NCBI RefSeq assembly: GCF_025319965.1
Contig: NZ_CP012549.1
Span: 1,054,001 to 1,118,000 of the forward strand
Direction: 5' to 3'
DNA from: Campylobacter sp. RM16187
GTDB taxonomy: Bacteria; Campylobacterota; Campylobacteria; Campylobacterales; Campylobacteraceae
Length of the DNA: 64,000 bases
Shown piece after piece: positions 28,250 to 37,418 of the stretch. The stretch's first letter is position 1, and every line of letters starts with the position of its first letter. Position numbers and translations under genes: made by a program. A model generated the notes under the pieces. It made no database searches. It saw nothing but the letters and a program-made list of their open reading frames with translations, and was not told the DNA's origin.

Positions 28250-29266
28250 TTAATTAAGCTCCTTATACTCCACTATATCAAGCCCAAAACCGCCAAGCGC
28301 TACGAATTCTCGGTTTTTGCTTGAGCTTAGAAGCTCGATCTCTTCAACTCCTAGCTTTCTTAAAATTTGAGCTCCGATGCCAAAGTCTTTTATAGTGCTG
28401 TCGCAGGTTTTTTCATCTTGCAAAAATACCAAAACTCCACCGTTTTCGCTTAGATACTTGATCGATTTTAAAAGATCTTCGAATTTAGCCGAGGTTAAAA
28501 GCTCGATATCGCTTGCGGTTTTGTGAAATTTTACATTTGCACGCTTGTTTATTTCGCCAAATGCAAATGCAAAATGCGTTTGGTCTTTATGGTCGATTAT
28601 GTCGTATTTAACGGCATTAAAGCCGGCTATCTTAGCCTCTGATTTTTCTTTTATGCTTATTAAACTCTCATGCTTTAGTCTGTACTCAACTAACTCTGAA
28701 ACCGAGACCATATTAAGCCCAAATTTCTTACAGAACTCCTCAAGATCGGCTCTTCTTGCCATATTTCCATCATCTTTTACGATCTCACAAATCACCGCTG
28801 CTTGCGTAACTCCTGCGTATTTGCAAAGATCAACCGAGCCTTCTGTGTGACCTGTCCTACTTAGCACGCCGCCTTTTTTGGCTATAAGAGGGAAGATGTG
28901 TCCTGGCTTTACGAAATCTTCAGGCTTAGAAGTATGATCAGTCGCCAAACGTATCGTCATATCCCGCTCATAAGCGCTAACTCCCGTTGTGGCAGCCTTT
29001 GCATCTATCGTAACGGTAAAGGCTGTCTCGTGGCACGAGGTATTTTTACTCACCATCAAATCAAGCTCAAGCCTTTTTGCTATCTCCTCGCAAACTGCAA
29101 GACAAAGCACGCCTCTAGCGTGAGTTATAGCAAAATTTACCTTTTGTGTATCGCTAAACGCACCTGCAAAGACAAGATCGCCTTCGTTTTCTCTATCCTC
29201 ATCATCGACCATTACGACCATTTTGCCGTTTCTTATATCGGCAATCGCTTGTTCAACTCTATCCAT
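28250..29266 (-). CDS. ribB: 3,4-dihydroxy-2-butanone-4-phosphate synthase with degenerate GTP cyclohydrolase II domain
   Basis: Makes the four-carbon precursor of riboflavin from ribulose 5-phosphate. Residues 1-200 form RibB: the acidic loop VMVDDEDRENEGDLVFA, the HTEGSVDL segment and the terminal NMARRADLEEF motif. Residues 205-338 align to GTP cyclohydrolase II, ending in FGIGAQILRKLGV and GGFGLDIVE, but the three zinc-binding cysteines and catalytic region of RibA are missing. The protein is therefore probably monofunctional for RibB despite its RibBA architecture, as noted for some Campylobacterota. No FMN riboswitch is visible upstream. Confidence 0.9.
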   Translation of the reverse strand: MDRVEQAIADIRNGKMVVMVDDEDRENEGDLVFAGAFSDTQKVNFAITHARGVLCLAVCEEIAKRLELDLMVSKNTSCHETAFTVTIDAKAATTGVSAYERDMTIRLATDHTSKPEDFVKPGHIFPLIAKKGGVLSRTGHTEGSVDLCKYAGVTQAAVICEIVKDDGNMARRADLEEFCKKFGLNMVSVSELVEYRLKHESLISIKEKSEAKIAGFNAVKYDIIDHKDQTHFAFAFGEINKRANVKFHKTASDIELLTSAKFEDLLKSIKYLSENGGVLVFLQDEKTCDSTIKDFGIGAQILRKLGVEEIELLSSSKNREFVALGGFGLDIVEYKELN

Positions 29267-29451
29267 TTTTTCTCTTTATAATTAAATTTGTAAGAATTAT
29301 ACCTATTTTGTTTAAAATTAAAGATTAAACTAAAATTATAAACAATTTATAAATTTTATATTTTCAACAAATAGTTGTTTTATAGACATTAGGATAAATT
29401 TGCTTTTTTAGTTTTCTTGAAACGATAATTAAATTTTAAAATATTTTTGAT

Positions 29452-29480
29452 TATAATACTGATACAAATTATTATAAAGG
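29452..29480 (+). promoter_or_regulatory. -10 element and RBS of the LCMT-type methyltransferase gene
   Basis: TATAAT at 29452-29457 and AAAGG at 29476-29480, ahead of the ATG at 29488. Confidence 0.45.
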
Positions 29481-29487
29481 CTAAGAT

Positions 29488-30309
29488 ATGCAAAAGATTT
29501 CTTTTAATGATGGCATCTCAGAGACTCTGCTTATAAACTTATATTTTAGAAGCCTTGAAAACGAAGTAAAAGAGCCGATTTTAAAGGATGAGTTTTCAAA
29601 AGAGATAGTTAAGAGTATAGATTATGATTTTGCCAAATTTGATTCAAGCGATCTAAGCCGTGTAGGAGTCGTGATAAGGGCGAAATTTATCGATGATGCG
29701 CTTATAGAATTTGCTAAGAAGTATGATGAAGTCGTTATCGTGCAGGTTGGCGCGGGGCTAGATACCAGACCGCTTAGACTTGAAGCGGTGTGTCCAAATG
29801 CTACCTTTTACGACCTTGATCTACCCGATGTAATAGCGCTTCGCGATAAGCTCATGCCAAAAGCCAAGAAAAACTTTAGTATCGCTAGCTCCATGCTTGA
29901 AACCGCTTGGATGGATGAGCTTAAAGCAAAGCATCCAAATGCCAAATTTGCCTTTGCCTTAGAGGGCGTTTCGATGTATTTTGAAAAAGAGGTTTTTAAA
30001 GAGTTTGTTCTGAATTTGGCTAAGAGATTTGAAGGCATAGTCGCGCTTGATCTTATAAATAAATTTACTGCAAATATGGATTCTAGAAAGCATGATACGC
30101 TTAAATTTATGAAAAAAGCCGTAGTTTTTAAAATGGGTATAGAAGATCCAAGCGAGGTTGAAGAGTGGGACAAAACTGCGATAAAACATCTAAAAACAGG
30201 CACAATGATGGATAAGCACAAAAACAGATGGAGCCTTAGGGGCAGAATTTTTGGTCTGATTCCTGCTTTTAGAAACTCTTGCAGGATGTTTGTGTTTAAG
30301 ATAAATTGA
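29488..30309 (+). CDS. SAM-dependent methyltransferase, LCMT/PPM family
   Basis: 273 residues with a Rossmann methyltransferase fold of the leucine carboxyl methyltransferase (LCM, PF04072) type. The SAM-binding loop is VQVGAGLDTRPLRL, near residue 91; TFYDLDLPDVIALR follows with the acidic SAM-ribose contact; ALEGVSMYFEKE corresponds to the family motif before the substrate site. Bacterial members often act on small molecules, including secondary metabolites. It converges with the metallophore cassette MFS gene, 17 bases away, but is on the opposite strand, so any link to that cassette is only positional. Confidence 0.75.
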   Translation: MQKISFNDGISETLLINLYFRSLENEVKEPILKDEFSKEIVKSIDYDFAKFDSSDLSRVGVVIRAKFIDDALIEFAKKYDEVVIVQVGAGLDTRPLRLEAVCPNATFYDLDLPDVIALRDKLMPKAKKNFSIASSMLETAWMDELKAKHPNAKFAFALEGVSMYFEKEVFKEFVLNLAKRFEGIVALDLINKFTANMDSRKHDTLKFMKKAVVFKMGIEDPSEVEEWDKTAIKHLKTGTMMDKHKNRWSLRGRIFGLIPAFRNSCRMFVFKIN

Positions 30310-30326
30310 TACCAAATAATATTTAG

Positions 30327-31529
30327 CTAGATAAATTTCTTAAATTTTAAAATATAAAAAAAGACGCCCAAGCAAACAATAGACGAAAAAACGACCGTTG
30401 CTTTATACCCCACAAAAGAGGCGATAACAAAGCCAAGAGCAAACGACAAATACTGAAATAACATACTTATGCTACTTTGCAAGGCGCACTCGCTTACCGG
30501 AGATTTTGTGGCTTTGCTCATTATCATAGTTGAGATGCTTACGGCGCCTATAGTATATACGGCAAAGCAAATTTGACACACAAGGATTAATATTATTAAA
30601 TTCGCATATCCTAAAATCGGCAAAAGTAGTGTTAAAATCCCAAAAGCTTGAATAGGCATAGCCAAAATCATAGTCTTAATATTGCCTAATTTGTTTATAA
30701 GATAGCTTGCCGTAATGCTACCTATGATAACACCGCAAAGCCCGTATATGTGCACTACTTTGCCTATCTCGTCAAGACCTCGTCCGCTATCGACAAGTAT
30801 AGGATTGATTAGTCCAAAAGACATGCACACTCCGATGCCTTGTATCATCAACACACTTAGCCAAAATTTCTTATCTTTGAAAAATAACGCCATACTTTTA
30901 AAGCTAACTCGATTTTGCCCTCTTTCAAGTTCTCTTGGTCGCTCTTTAAAAGTTGCAATCATAAAAAGAGCAACAATGGTAAGAAATATCAAAAATATAG
31001 TGGAAGCTTTCCAGCCAAAATTTGAATATATGATCAGCGTAACGCCTGTTCCTAAAACATGACCTATGAAATTTCCGCTAGCGGCTAGCGAATTTGCGCC
31101 TGCTAAATTTTGAGGAGTTGAAATTTTAATAATTAAAGCACTTGAAGCTATAGCCGAAGTGGCGGACAAAAAGCCAAGCATACCCGCCATAGCAAGAATA
31201 AAGCTCAAATTTTCTCTGACGTTTAAAAACGCAGTTATCCCAAGAGATACTATCATTAGCATTAAGACAACCGTAATAAAATTTTTATAAACTCCACCCA
31301 TTTTTGCGACTGCAAATTCCACAAACGGCGCCCACAAAAATCTAAATCCATAAAATAATCCTATAAAATATACCGCGCCTATCTTTTCTAAGCTGAGTCC
31401 GTCTTGCCTAAGTATGGCCGCCAAGCTTTCGGAGAAAAACCCGACGCTTATGTATTGAGCCATATTTAAAGAGATTATCAAAAAGGCGATTTGGGCTTTG
31501 AAATTTAAAATTTTAATAGGCAAATTCAA
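30327..31529 (-). CDS. MFS transporter, RhtX/FptX/YbtX siderophore-transporter type
   Basis: 400 residues, about 12 membrane segments. The N-terminus (LNMAQYISVGFFSESLAAILR, then EKIGAVYFIGLFYGFRFLWAPFVE) has the look of the RhtX/FptX family, inner-membrane permeases in rhizobactin and pyochelin uptake, and YbtX of the yersiniabactin locus. It is the last gene of the minus-strand cassette TonB receptor, ABC, ABC, MFS. A TTG start is used with AGG/AGGG upstream. The specific substrate is not determined. Confidence 0.75.
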   Translation of the reverse strand: MNLPIKILNFKAQIAFLIISLNMAQYISVGFFSESLAAILRQDGLSLEKIGAVYFIGLFYGFRFLWAPFVEFAVAKMGGVYKNFITVVLMLMIVSLGITAFLNVRENLSFILAMAGMLGFLSATSAIASSALIIKISTPQNLAGANSLAASGNFIGHVLGTGVTLIIYSNFGWKASTIFLIFLTIVALFMIATFKERPRELERGQNRVSFKSMALFFKDKKFWLSVLMIQGIGVCMSFGLINPILVDSGRGLDEIGKVVHIYGLCGVIIGSITASYLINKLGNIKTMILAMPIQAFGILTLLLPILGYANLIILILVCQICFAVYTIGAVSISTMIMSKATKSPVSECALQSSISMLFQYLSFALGFVIASFVGYKATVVFSSIVCLGVFFYILKFKKFI

Positions 31530-31630
31530 AGCCCTGCCTTATAGATAGCTTAAATTTTATGCGCAAGATAAGGTCGTATTGGCAATTTATTAAGCATACT
31601 TTGACCAAAGTGCAATTTATTAAATTTTTA

Positions 31631-33406
31631 TTACGCATCTTTATTTTTAGCATGCCAAATTTTTACATTTTGCTGAGCCTGCCACATATCATAATATCTT
31701 CCTTTGGCATTTAAAAGCTCTTCGTGAGAGCCTTTTTCGACTAAATTCGCATCGTCAAAGACTAAAATTTGATCCGCTCCTGCGATAGTAGATAGTCTGT
31801 GAGCTATAACTATGACGGTTTTATCCTTTACTAAAGTATCGATCGCCTTTTGCACCGCAAGCTCACTTGCGGTATCAAGCGCTGCGGTAGGCTCATCTAA
31901 GATAACGATAGGAGCGTCTTTTAGTATGGCTCTGGCTATGCTTATGCGCTGCTTTTCTCCGCCCGAAAGATTGCCGCCTATGTCGCCTACTCTTGTTTCA
32001 TAGCCGTTTGGAAGTCTTGCGATAAAATCATCGCAAAGCGCGGTTTTGGCCGCATTTGCCACCTCTTTATCGCTTGCGTTTGCTCTGCCCATGCGGATAT
32101 TGTTTAGCACCGTATCGTCAAACAGATAGACATCTTGAAATACCACAGATAAGCACTTCATAAGCTCTTCTTGTCTTATATGCCTTATATCCACTCCGCC
32201 TATTTTTATCTCGCCTTTTTGCGCGTCGGCATATCGCATAAGCATCTTTATCGCCGTTGTCTTGCCGCTTCCTGAAGCTCCTACTATGGCGGTCATGCTT
32301 TTGGCCGGGATTTTAAAACTGATATTATTAAGAGAGTTTTTATCGCTACCAAAATATGCAAAATCGACCCCGTTAAATTCGATATCAAACTTTTCAGGCG
32401 TTGTTGTAGGCGGATGAAATTCAAGCTCTTTCATATTTAAAATTTCTTTCGTGCGCCTAAATCCGTTTTCGCTAAGATCAAATACGCTAGCTACTATTAA
32501 AAGTATTGAAAAAGGCTCATTTAGCCTTGGAAGGATGACAAGCAAGGCTGCGAATAATCCAAGTGAAATTTCACCGTTTATATTTAGATGAACGCCGATA
32601 AAAACGGCTAGTAAGGTGGTAAATATAATCAAACTTCCGGTTAGCAAAATAGGCAAATTTGATCCCGTCATCTCATCAAGCTGAATTTGCCTTACGTTTT
32701 CTATCTCTCTTTGTAGCTTATTTGAGTTTTTGCCGATCAAATTTACGGATCGAAGCACGCCTATACCTTGGATATACTCTATGATACTTGATTCAAGAGA
32801 CGCGTTTGCCGTCATAAATTTCTTTTTATCTTCTACTGCCATCTTACGTTTTAGATTATAAAGCGGGATAACAAGAGGCAACATCACAATAAGTATAAGA
32901 GCGATCTTTAAATTTGCAAAAAGAGTGGCGATGATAACAAAAGAGCAGATTAAAAGCGGCTCTAAAAACATAAGAGGTATCATGTTCATAAACATTACCG
33001 CAGAATCAACATTGCTTGCAAATACGGCGTTTAGCTCGCCGGTCTTATATCTGCCAAGGTTTTCAAGAGGCACTGAGGTTAGCTTTTTTCCAAGCTTTAA
33101 GCGAAGATCGTATCCTACATCTACAAAAGTGCCAGCATGATCATAATGAGAGCTTTTAAATTTAGCCACCATAAATACTATAAGCACGGCTATCATCGCT
33201 AAAACAACGAAATTTAAAGAGCTTTTATCCCCCTGATAAGCAAAAACAAGAAGAGGGTAAAACAAACAAAGCAAAACGGCTTGAGATACTATAGCTACGA
33301 CGCCTGAATAAAGGCTATTTTTATACTCTTTTTGATACGAGCCTGCAATCTCTAAAAACATCTTGTAAAGCTCTTTTATGGAAGCGAATTTGATATCTTT
33401 ATTCAT
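31631..33406 (-). CDS. ABC transporter, fused permease-ATPase, YbtQ/IrtB type
   Basis: Half-transporter with an N-terminal six-TM domain (about 40-300) and C-terminal ATPase: Walker A GASGSGKT, Q loop VFQDVYLFDDTV, signature LSGGEKQR, Walker B IVILDEPTAALDTASE, switch His in AHRLST. ATG at 33406 (AGGGG upstream) gives 591 residues and an 8-base overlap with the preceding half-transporter; a longer reading from further upstream would overlap that gene heavily. The pair probably forms a heterodimer with an exporter fold that works as a siderophore/metallophore importer, as known for YbtPQ and IrtAB. Confidence 0.8.
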   Translation of the reverse strand: MNKDIKFASIKELYKMFLEIAGSYQKEYKNSLYSGVVAIVSQAVLLCLFYPLLVFAYQGDKSSLNFVVLAMIAVLIVFMVAKFKSSHYDHAGTFVDVGYDLRLKLGKKLTSVPLENLGRYKTGELNAVFASNVDSAVMFMNMIPLMFLEPLLICSFVIIATLFANLKIALILIVMLPLVIPLYNLKRKMAVEDKKKFMTANASLESSIIEYIQGIGVLRSVNLIGKNSNKLQREIENVRQIQLDEMTGSNLPILLTGSLIIFTTLLAVFIGVHLNINGEISLGLFAALLVILPRLNEPFSILLIVASVFDLSENGFRRTKEILNMKELEFHPPTTTPEKFDIEFNGVDFAYFGSDKNSLNNISFKIPAKSMTAIVGASGSGKTTAIKMLMRYADAQKGEIKIGGVDIRHIRQEELMKCLSVVFQDVYLFDDTVLNNIRMGRANASDKEVANAAKTALCDDFIARLPNGYETRVGDIGGNLSGGEKQRISIARAILKDAPIVILDEPTAALDTASELAVQKAIDTLVKDKTVIVIAHRLSTIAGADQILVFDDANLVEKGSHEELLNAKGRYYDMWQAQQNVKIWHAKNKDA

Positions 33407-35150
33407 GATAGGACCCCTTGTGGATGTTCCAAATTTGAGTTTGCGTATAGCTATCCCAAAGCTTGGAGTATAAATTATCATTTGCTAAAAGCTCTTCGTG
33501 AAGTCCGTTTTCTACCACTTTGCCCTTATCAAAAACTACGATCTGATCGGCTTTTTTAATAGTTGATAGGCGATGAGCTATGATGATTACGGTTTTGCCT
33601 ATTATGAGATTTGAAATGGCTTTGATGATCTTCTCTTCGTTTTCAGGGTCTGCAAATGCAGTCGCCTCATCAAGCACTATGATAGGCGCATCTCTTAAAA
33701 TTGCGCGAGCTATGGTTATGCGCTGCTTTTGCCCTCCGCTTAAATTTGCACCTCTATCACCGCAAATAGTATCATATCCATTTGGCAAAGTCTCTATAAA
33801 CTCATGAATTTGCGCTGCTTTTGCGGCACTTATAACCTCATCTCTTGTTGCATTTGGCTTTGCCATTGAGATATTTTCATACACGGTGTCGTTAAACAAA
33901 AATGTATCTTGAAATACGAAAGATACGAAATTCATGAGCTTCATAGGCTCAATTTGCCTTACATCAACTCCTCCTATTAAAATTTCTCCTTCATTAACGT
34001 CCCAAAATCTAGGTATCAGCTGAGCTGCCGTGCTTTTGCCCGCTCCGCTTGGCCCAACAAGCGCCGTTACACTCCCGGCCTCAACCTTGAAATTAACATC
34101 TTTAAGGGCAAATTCATCTCTTGTTTCATATTTAAAGCTTACGTTTTTAAACTCTACGGAACTATCTTTTGGCTCTTTAAATGAGTCTGAAATTTTAAGA
34201 GGCTTTATATCTAAAATTTCTAAAATTCCGCTTGCCGCCGCCCTTGACTGCTGAACAAAATTATTTACCCACATAAGCGGTATCATCGACTCTATAATGC
34301 CTGCTGCAAGTATCAACGCCCCTATAAATTTGCCAAATTCCAAACTACCATTCATATAAAGATAACTACCCGCTATACCCACAACAACAAGAGTTATAAT
34401 CGGACTAGCAAGCATTATAGCAACCCTTGAAGCGGTAGTCGTCAGAGCTATCCACTCCTTAAGGCTCTTGCAGTAGGCGTTAAGAGCATCGTTATAGCGT
34501 TTAAAGGAGCTTGCGCCGTCACTAAATGTCCTAACCACCGGCATAGCTTGAACAAATTCTATAATAGAAGCGTTTATAAGCGCTTGGTTATCGTCATACT
34601 CTTTTCTATATTTTGCATTATCTTTAAAAGCCATACTCATAACAGCCGCACTTACAAAAACCAAAGCGAGGCTAAGCGCCAAAAGCCTTAGATCAAAAAA
34701 GCCAAGTGCGATTAGGCATGCCATAGGAGTTACGGCTACTCTTGCCAGCATAGGAGTAGTGTCTGCTACAAAAGAGTGCAAATTTTTCACATCATCAAGC
34801 ATGCTTTTTTTAAGCTTGCCGCTTCCTTTGGTTATAACCTCGCCGAAAGGAATCGCCGCTATATGCTCAGAAAGCTTGGTGCGTAAAATTTGCTCAAGCT
34901 TAAAGGCTGCCACGTGAGATACTCTAAAGGCGTTTGAGCGCAAAAGATATTCAGCTATGATAAATCCTGTGCCTACAGACAGCAAAGTATAGTTTATCTC
35001 CGCATTTGCAAGATACGAGATGACAAAAGCAAAAATACTAAAAGCAAGCACATAGCAGATAGATGCGATGCCTGCTAAGATCATACCTAGCTTTATCTCT
35101 TTTACAACAGGCTCGATGATCCTTGTTAAATCTCCTTGCTTTTCTTTCAT
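33399..35150 (-). CDS. ABC transporter, fused permease-ATPase, YbtP/IrtA type
   Basis: 583 residues: six-TM exporter-type domain (about 20-300) and ATPase with Walker A GPSGAGKS, Q loop VFQDTFLFNDTV, signature LSGGQKQR, and Walker B IIVLDEATAFADPENE. The D-loop reads AFAD in place of the usual SALD, a variant I associate with the siderophore-linked ABC subfamily. Overlaps its partner gene by 8 bases. AAGGA precedes the ATG. First ABC gene after the TonB receptor, 85 bases downstream of it. Confidence 0.8.
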   Translation of the reverse strand: MKEKQGDLTRIIEPVVKEIKLGMILAGIASICYVLAFSIFAFVISYLANAEINYTLLSVGTGFIIAEYLLRSNAFRVSHVAAFKLEQILRTKLSEHIAAIPFGEVITKGSGKLKKSMLDDVKNLHSFVADTTPMLARVAVTPMACLIALGFFDLRLLALSLALVFVSAAVMSMAFKDNAKYRKEYDDNQALINASIIEFVQAMPVVRTFSDGASSFKRYNDALNAYCKSLKEWIALTTTASRVAIMLASPIITLVVVGIAGSYLYMNGSLEFGKFIGALILAAGIIESMIPLMWVNNFVQQSRAAASGILEILDIKPLKISDSFKEPKDSSVEFKNVSFKYETRDEFALKDVNFKVEAGSVTALVGPSGAGKSTAAQLIPRFWDVNEGEILIGGVDVRQIEPMKLMNFVSFVFQDTFLFNDTVYENISMAKPNATRDEVISAAKAAQIHEFIETLPNGYDTICGDRGANLSGGQKQRITIARAILRDAPIIVLDEATAFADPENEEKIIKAISNLIIGKTVIIIAHRLSTIKKADQIVVFDKGKVVENGLHEELLANDNLYSKLWDSYTQTQIWNIHKGSYHE

Positions 35151-35235
35151 AGGAATTCCTTAATTTTATTTGAGCGAATTTAATCCGCTATAAGCAGAAA
35201 TTTGGGCTTATAAACAAAAAGCCCAAATTTGAAGT

Positions 35236-37311
35236 TTAAAATGAATATCTAACACCTAAGCCAAATCTTCTTGGATCCGCAAAGTGATTCATCCCCGATA
35301 TGCCTCCGTGATGCATGAAGGTTACGACGTGAGAGTTGTTTGTGATGTTTGTTACGTATCCATAGATATCAAAGGCCTTAAACCTATATCCGGCACGAAT
35401 ATCGGCGGTAATCCAAGATTTTTGCTTAAATTTATTCTCCGCATCAAAATACTTATCGCCATTTCCTCTTAGATCAACTCTTGTATAAAATCCACTAGGA
35501 TGAGTGTAAGCTACGCCCAAATTTAAAGTATAATTTGGAGTATTTTCTATCCTTTTATTAACCGCATTTGGATATTGAATATTCTCTTTATATTTGGTCT
35601 TATTTATGCCCAACGCTCCGCTTATATCAAGCTCGTTGCTAATCCTATAAAAGGCTTCAAGCTCGATTCCGTCGCTTTTTGCTTCTCCTCCATTACTTGT
35701 AACAAATATTCCTCCCGGCAAAATAGAGTATAGATGTATATCCTTGATATCCATATGAAATGCAGATATGCTAAATCTAAGACGATTATCAAAGGCGTTA
35801 CCTCTAAGTCCTATCTCGTAGTTGTGGCTCTTTTGCGCATCGAAAGCTTGCTCTTTGATAAATGCGTAGTAGTTGTATCCGCCCGCCAAATAACCTTGAG
35901 AATATGATAAGAACGCACTCAAATCATCATTTATCCTATAGGTTAGTCCTGCTTTAGGAAGGAATTTATTCCAAGTTTTAGAATCGTTTAAAGTATTTAT
36001 AGGAGCACCTTTAGGCATACCAAGAGGAGTCATAAAAGCCGCCATATCTATATCTTTTTTGATCTTTTGAAATCTTCCTCCAAGCGTTAGTAAAAAGCTA
36101 TCCGTTAGCTCATAAGTTCCTTGTCCAAAGACCGCTGCGGTATCGCCTTTTACCGTTGCAGGAGCATCCATTTCCATCTTCATACCATACTGACTAAACT
36201 GCTGACCCATTCTTTTGTTTTCAGTCTTTTCACGCTCGAAATAAAGCCCGCTAACCCACTTAAATTTATCGGCATTTATGCTCGCAAGCCTAAATTCTTG
36301 AGACAAAGTATCTAAATGCACATCTTGAAACTGGATTAATCCATTAGAAGGAAGTAACGGAGCATAAGTAAAGTCGCTATCGTAAATTCCATTTGCTTTT
36401 GATTTCTTATGAGTGGTTACTGACGAAAATTTAACCCTGTCAAACTCATAATCAACTCCGAGCGCTTGAGAAAAAGTTTTAACCAAGCTATATGTAGGTC
36501 CTTCAAAATTTGCTTTTTTGGCATCCTTTAAATCTATAGTGCCAAAAAATCCTGTTCCTCCTTGATAAAAATGCTCTTTAGACCTCTCCTCAACCAAAGT
36601 TAAGCGCGCAGTTAGCCTATCTGTGGGCTTGAGCGTAAAGGCTAGATCAAATTTATGATCGTTTGTTTTATTGGCTTTTTTATCGCCGTTATACTCATTT
36701 GTTATCCAGCCGTCATCCTTTGAAGCGTATCCTCCGATATTTAAGAATAAAACATCATCTATTAGCGCACCGTTTGCGTTAAAATTTCCCATCATGTAGT
36801 TATATGAGCCGTATTCGCTTCCTACAGCGCCGTTCCACTCGTTTTTAGGCGGTTTTGATACGACATTTACAACACCTCCGATTGAATCTTTGCCATAAAT
36901 CGTGCTTTGAGGTCCGCGTAAAACCTCAACTCTCTCGACATTGTTTAAAATAGAGTTGTAATTGCCCATATTATTGCTAGTAGCAATACCGTCTATGTAT
37001 ATAGTAACCGGATTTGAGTTAGTAAAATCGGAGTGATTTATACCGCGAAAATTTACTCTTGTCTTATAGATAAAATGCTCGGCGCTCAAATTCGGTATTT
37101 GACGCATGACGGCATCGGTATCTTTTAAGCGTTTTTCTTCTATCTCGTTTTCATCTATCACGCTTACGCTTTGAGGGATATCTTTGATATTTTCCTCCAT
37201 TTTATTGGCTGAAACCGTTACTTCTTTTAAAGAAACAGAGTCAGCTCCAAACAAGCAAACGCTAGCTGCAACCGAGATAATGCCGACAAATTTTATGCAA
37301 TTTAAACTCAT
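35236..37311 (-). CDS. TonB-dependent outer-membrane receptor, FyuA-like
   Basis: 691 residues. Signal peptide about 1-23 (FVGIISVAASVCLFGA), a TonB-box-like VSLKEVTVSAN, plug domain (about 35-150) with RGPQSTIYGKDSIGGVVNVVSK, then a 22-strand barrel ending in a C-terminal Phe (GLGVRYSF). Segments such as YSQGYLAGGYNYYAF, FHMDIKDIHLYS and GDKYFDAENKFKQ resemble the yersiniabactin/pesticin receptor FyuA. Together with YbtP/Q/X-type genes behind it and an AraC-type gene in front, it looks like the outer-membrane entry of a ferric phenolate-thiazoline metallophore route, though the ligand is inferred from similarity only. Confidence 0.85.
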   Translation of the reverse strand: MSLNCIKFVGIISVAASVCLFGADSVSLKEVTVSANKMEENIKDIPQSVSVIDENEIEEKRLKDTDAVMRQIPNLSAEHFIYKTRVNFRGINHSDFTNSNPVTIYIDGIATSNNMGNYNSILNNVERVEVLRGPQSTIYGKDSIGGVVNVVSKPPKNEWNGAVGSEYGSYNYMMGNFNANGALIDDVLFLNIGGYASKDDGWITNEYNGDKKANKTNDHKFDLAFTLKPTDRLTARLTLVEERSKEHFYQGGTGFFGTIDLKDAKKANFEGPTYSLVKTFSQALGVDYEFDRVKFSSVTTHKKSKANGIYDSDFTYAPLLPSNGLIQFQDVHLDTLSQEFRLASINADKFKWVSGLYFEREKTENKRMGQQFSQYGMKMEMDAPATVKGDTAAVFGQGTYELTDSFLLTLGGRFQKIKKDIDMAAFMTPLGMPKGAPINTLNDSKTWNKFLPKAGLTYRINDDLSAFLSYSQGYLAGGYNYYAFIKEQAFDAQKSHNYEIGLRGNAFDNRLRFSISAFHMDIKDIHLYSILPGGIFVTSNGGEAKSDGIELEAFYRISNELDISGALGINKTKYKENIQYPNAVNKRIENTPNYTLNLGVAYTHPSGFYTRVDLRGNGDKYFDAENKFKQKSWITADIRAGYRFKAFDIYGYVTNITNNSHVVTFMHHGGISGMNHFADPRRFGLGVRYSF

Positions 37312-37348
37312 GTAACACTCCTTAAAAGTTATTCAAGCTTAATACTAC

Positions 37349-37375
37349 TATAATTTGATAATTATTACTATTACC
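37349..37375. promoter_or_regulatory. Divergent promoter with candidate Fur box
   Basis: TATAAT at 37349-37354 (+) is a -10 for the AraC-type gene. On the minus strand, TATAGT at 37351-37346 could be the -10 for the receptor. A 19-base site at 37357-37375 matches the classic Fur consensus at 14 of 19 positions. It would overlap both promoters, fitting iron repression of the whole cassette. Confidence 0.5.
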
Positions 37376-37385
37376 TTATTAATGG

Positions 37386-37416
37386 TAGAGGGATTAAGTT
37401 TAGCGATAGAGGGATT
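37386..37416 (+). promoter_or_regulatory. 10-bp direct repeat, candidate AraC-type operator
   Basis: TAGAGGGATT occurs at 37386-37395 and again at 37407-37416, exactly 21 bp apart (two helical turns). The second copy overlaps the Shine-Dalgarno (AGAGGG) of the AraC-type gene whose ATG is at 37419. AraC-type regulators bind such spaced direct repeats, so this suggests autoregulation and control of the divergent receptor operon. Confidence 0.5.
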
Positions 37417-37418
37417 TT

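Noticed and set aside
29267-29487. FMN riboswitch in front of ribB or the methyltransferase
   Set aside because: The AT-rich spacer has none of the conserved GC-rich RFN motifs; only simple promoter elements were found.
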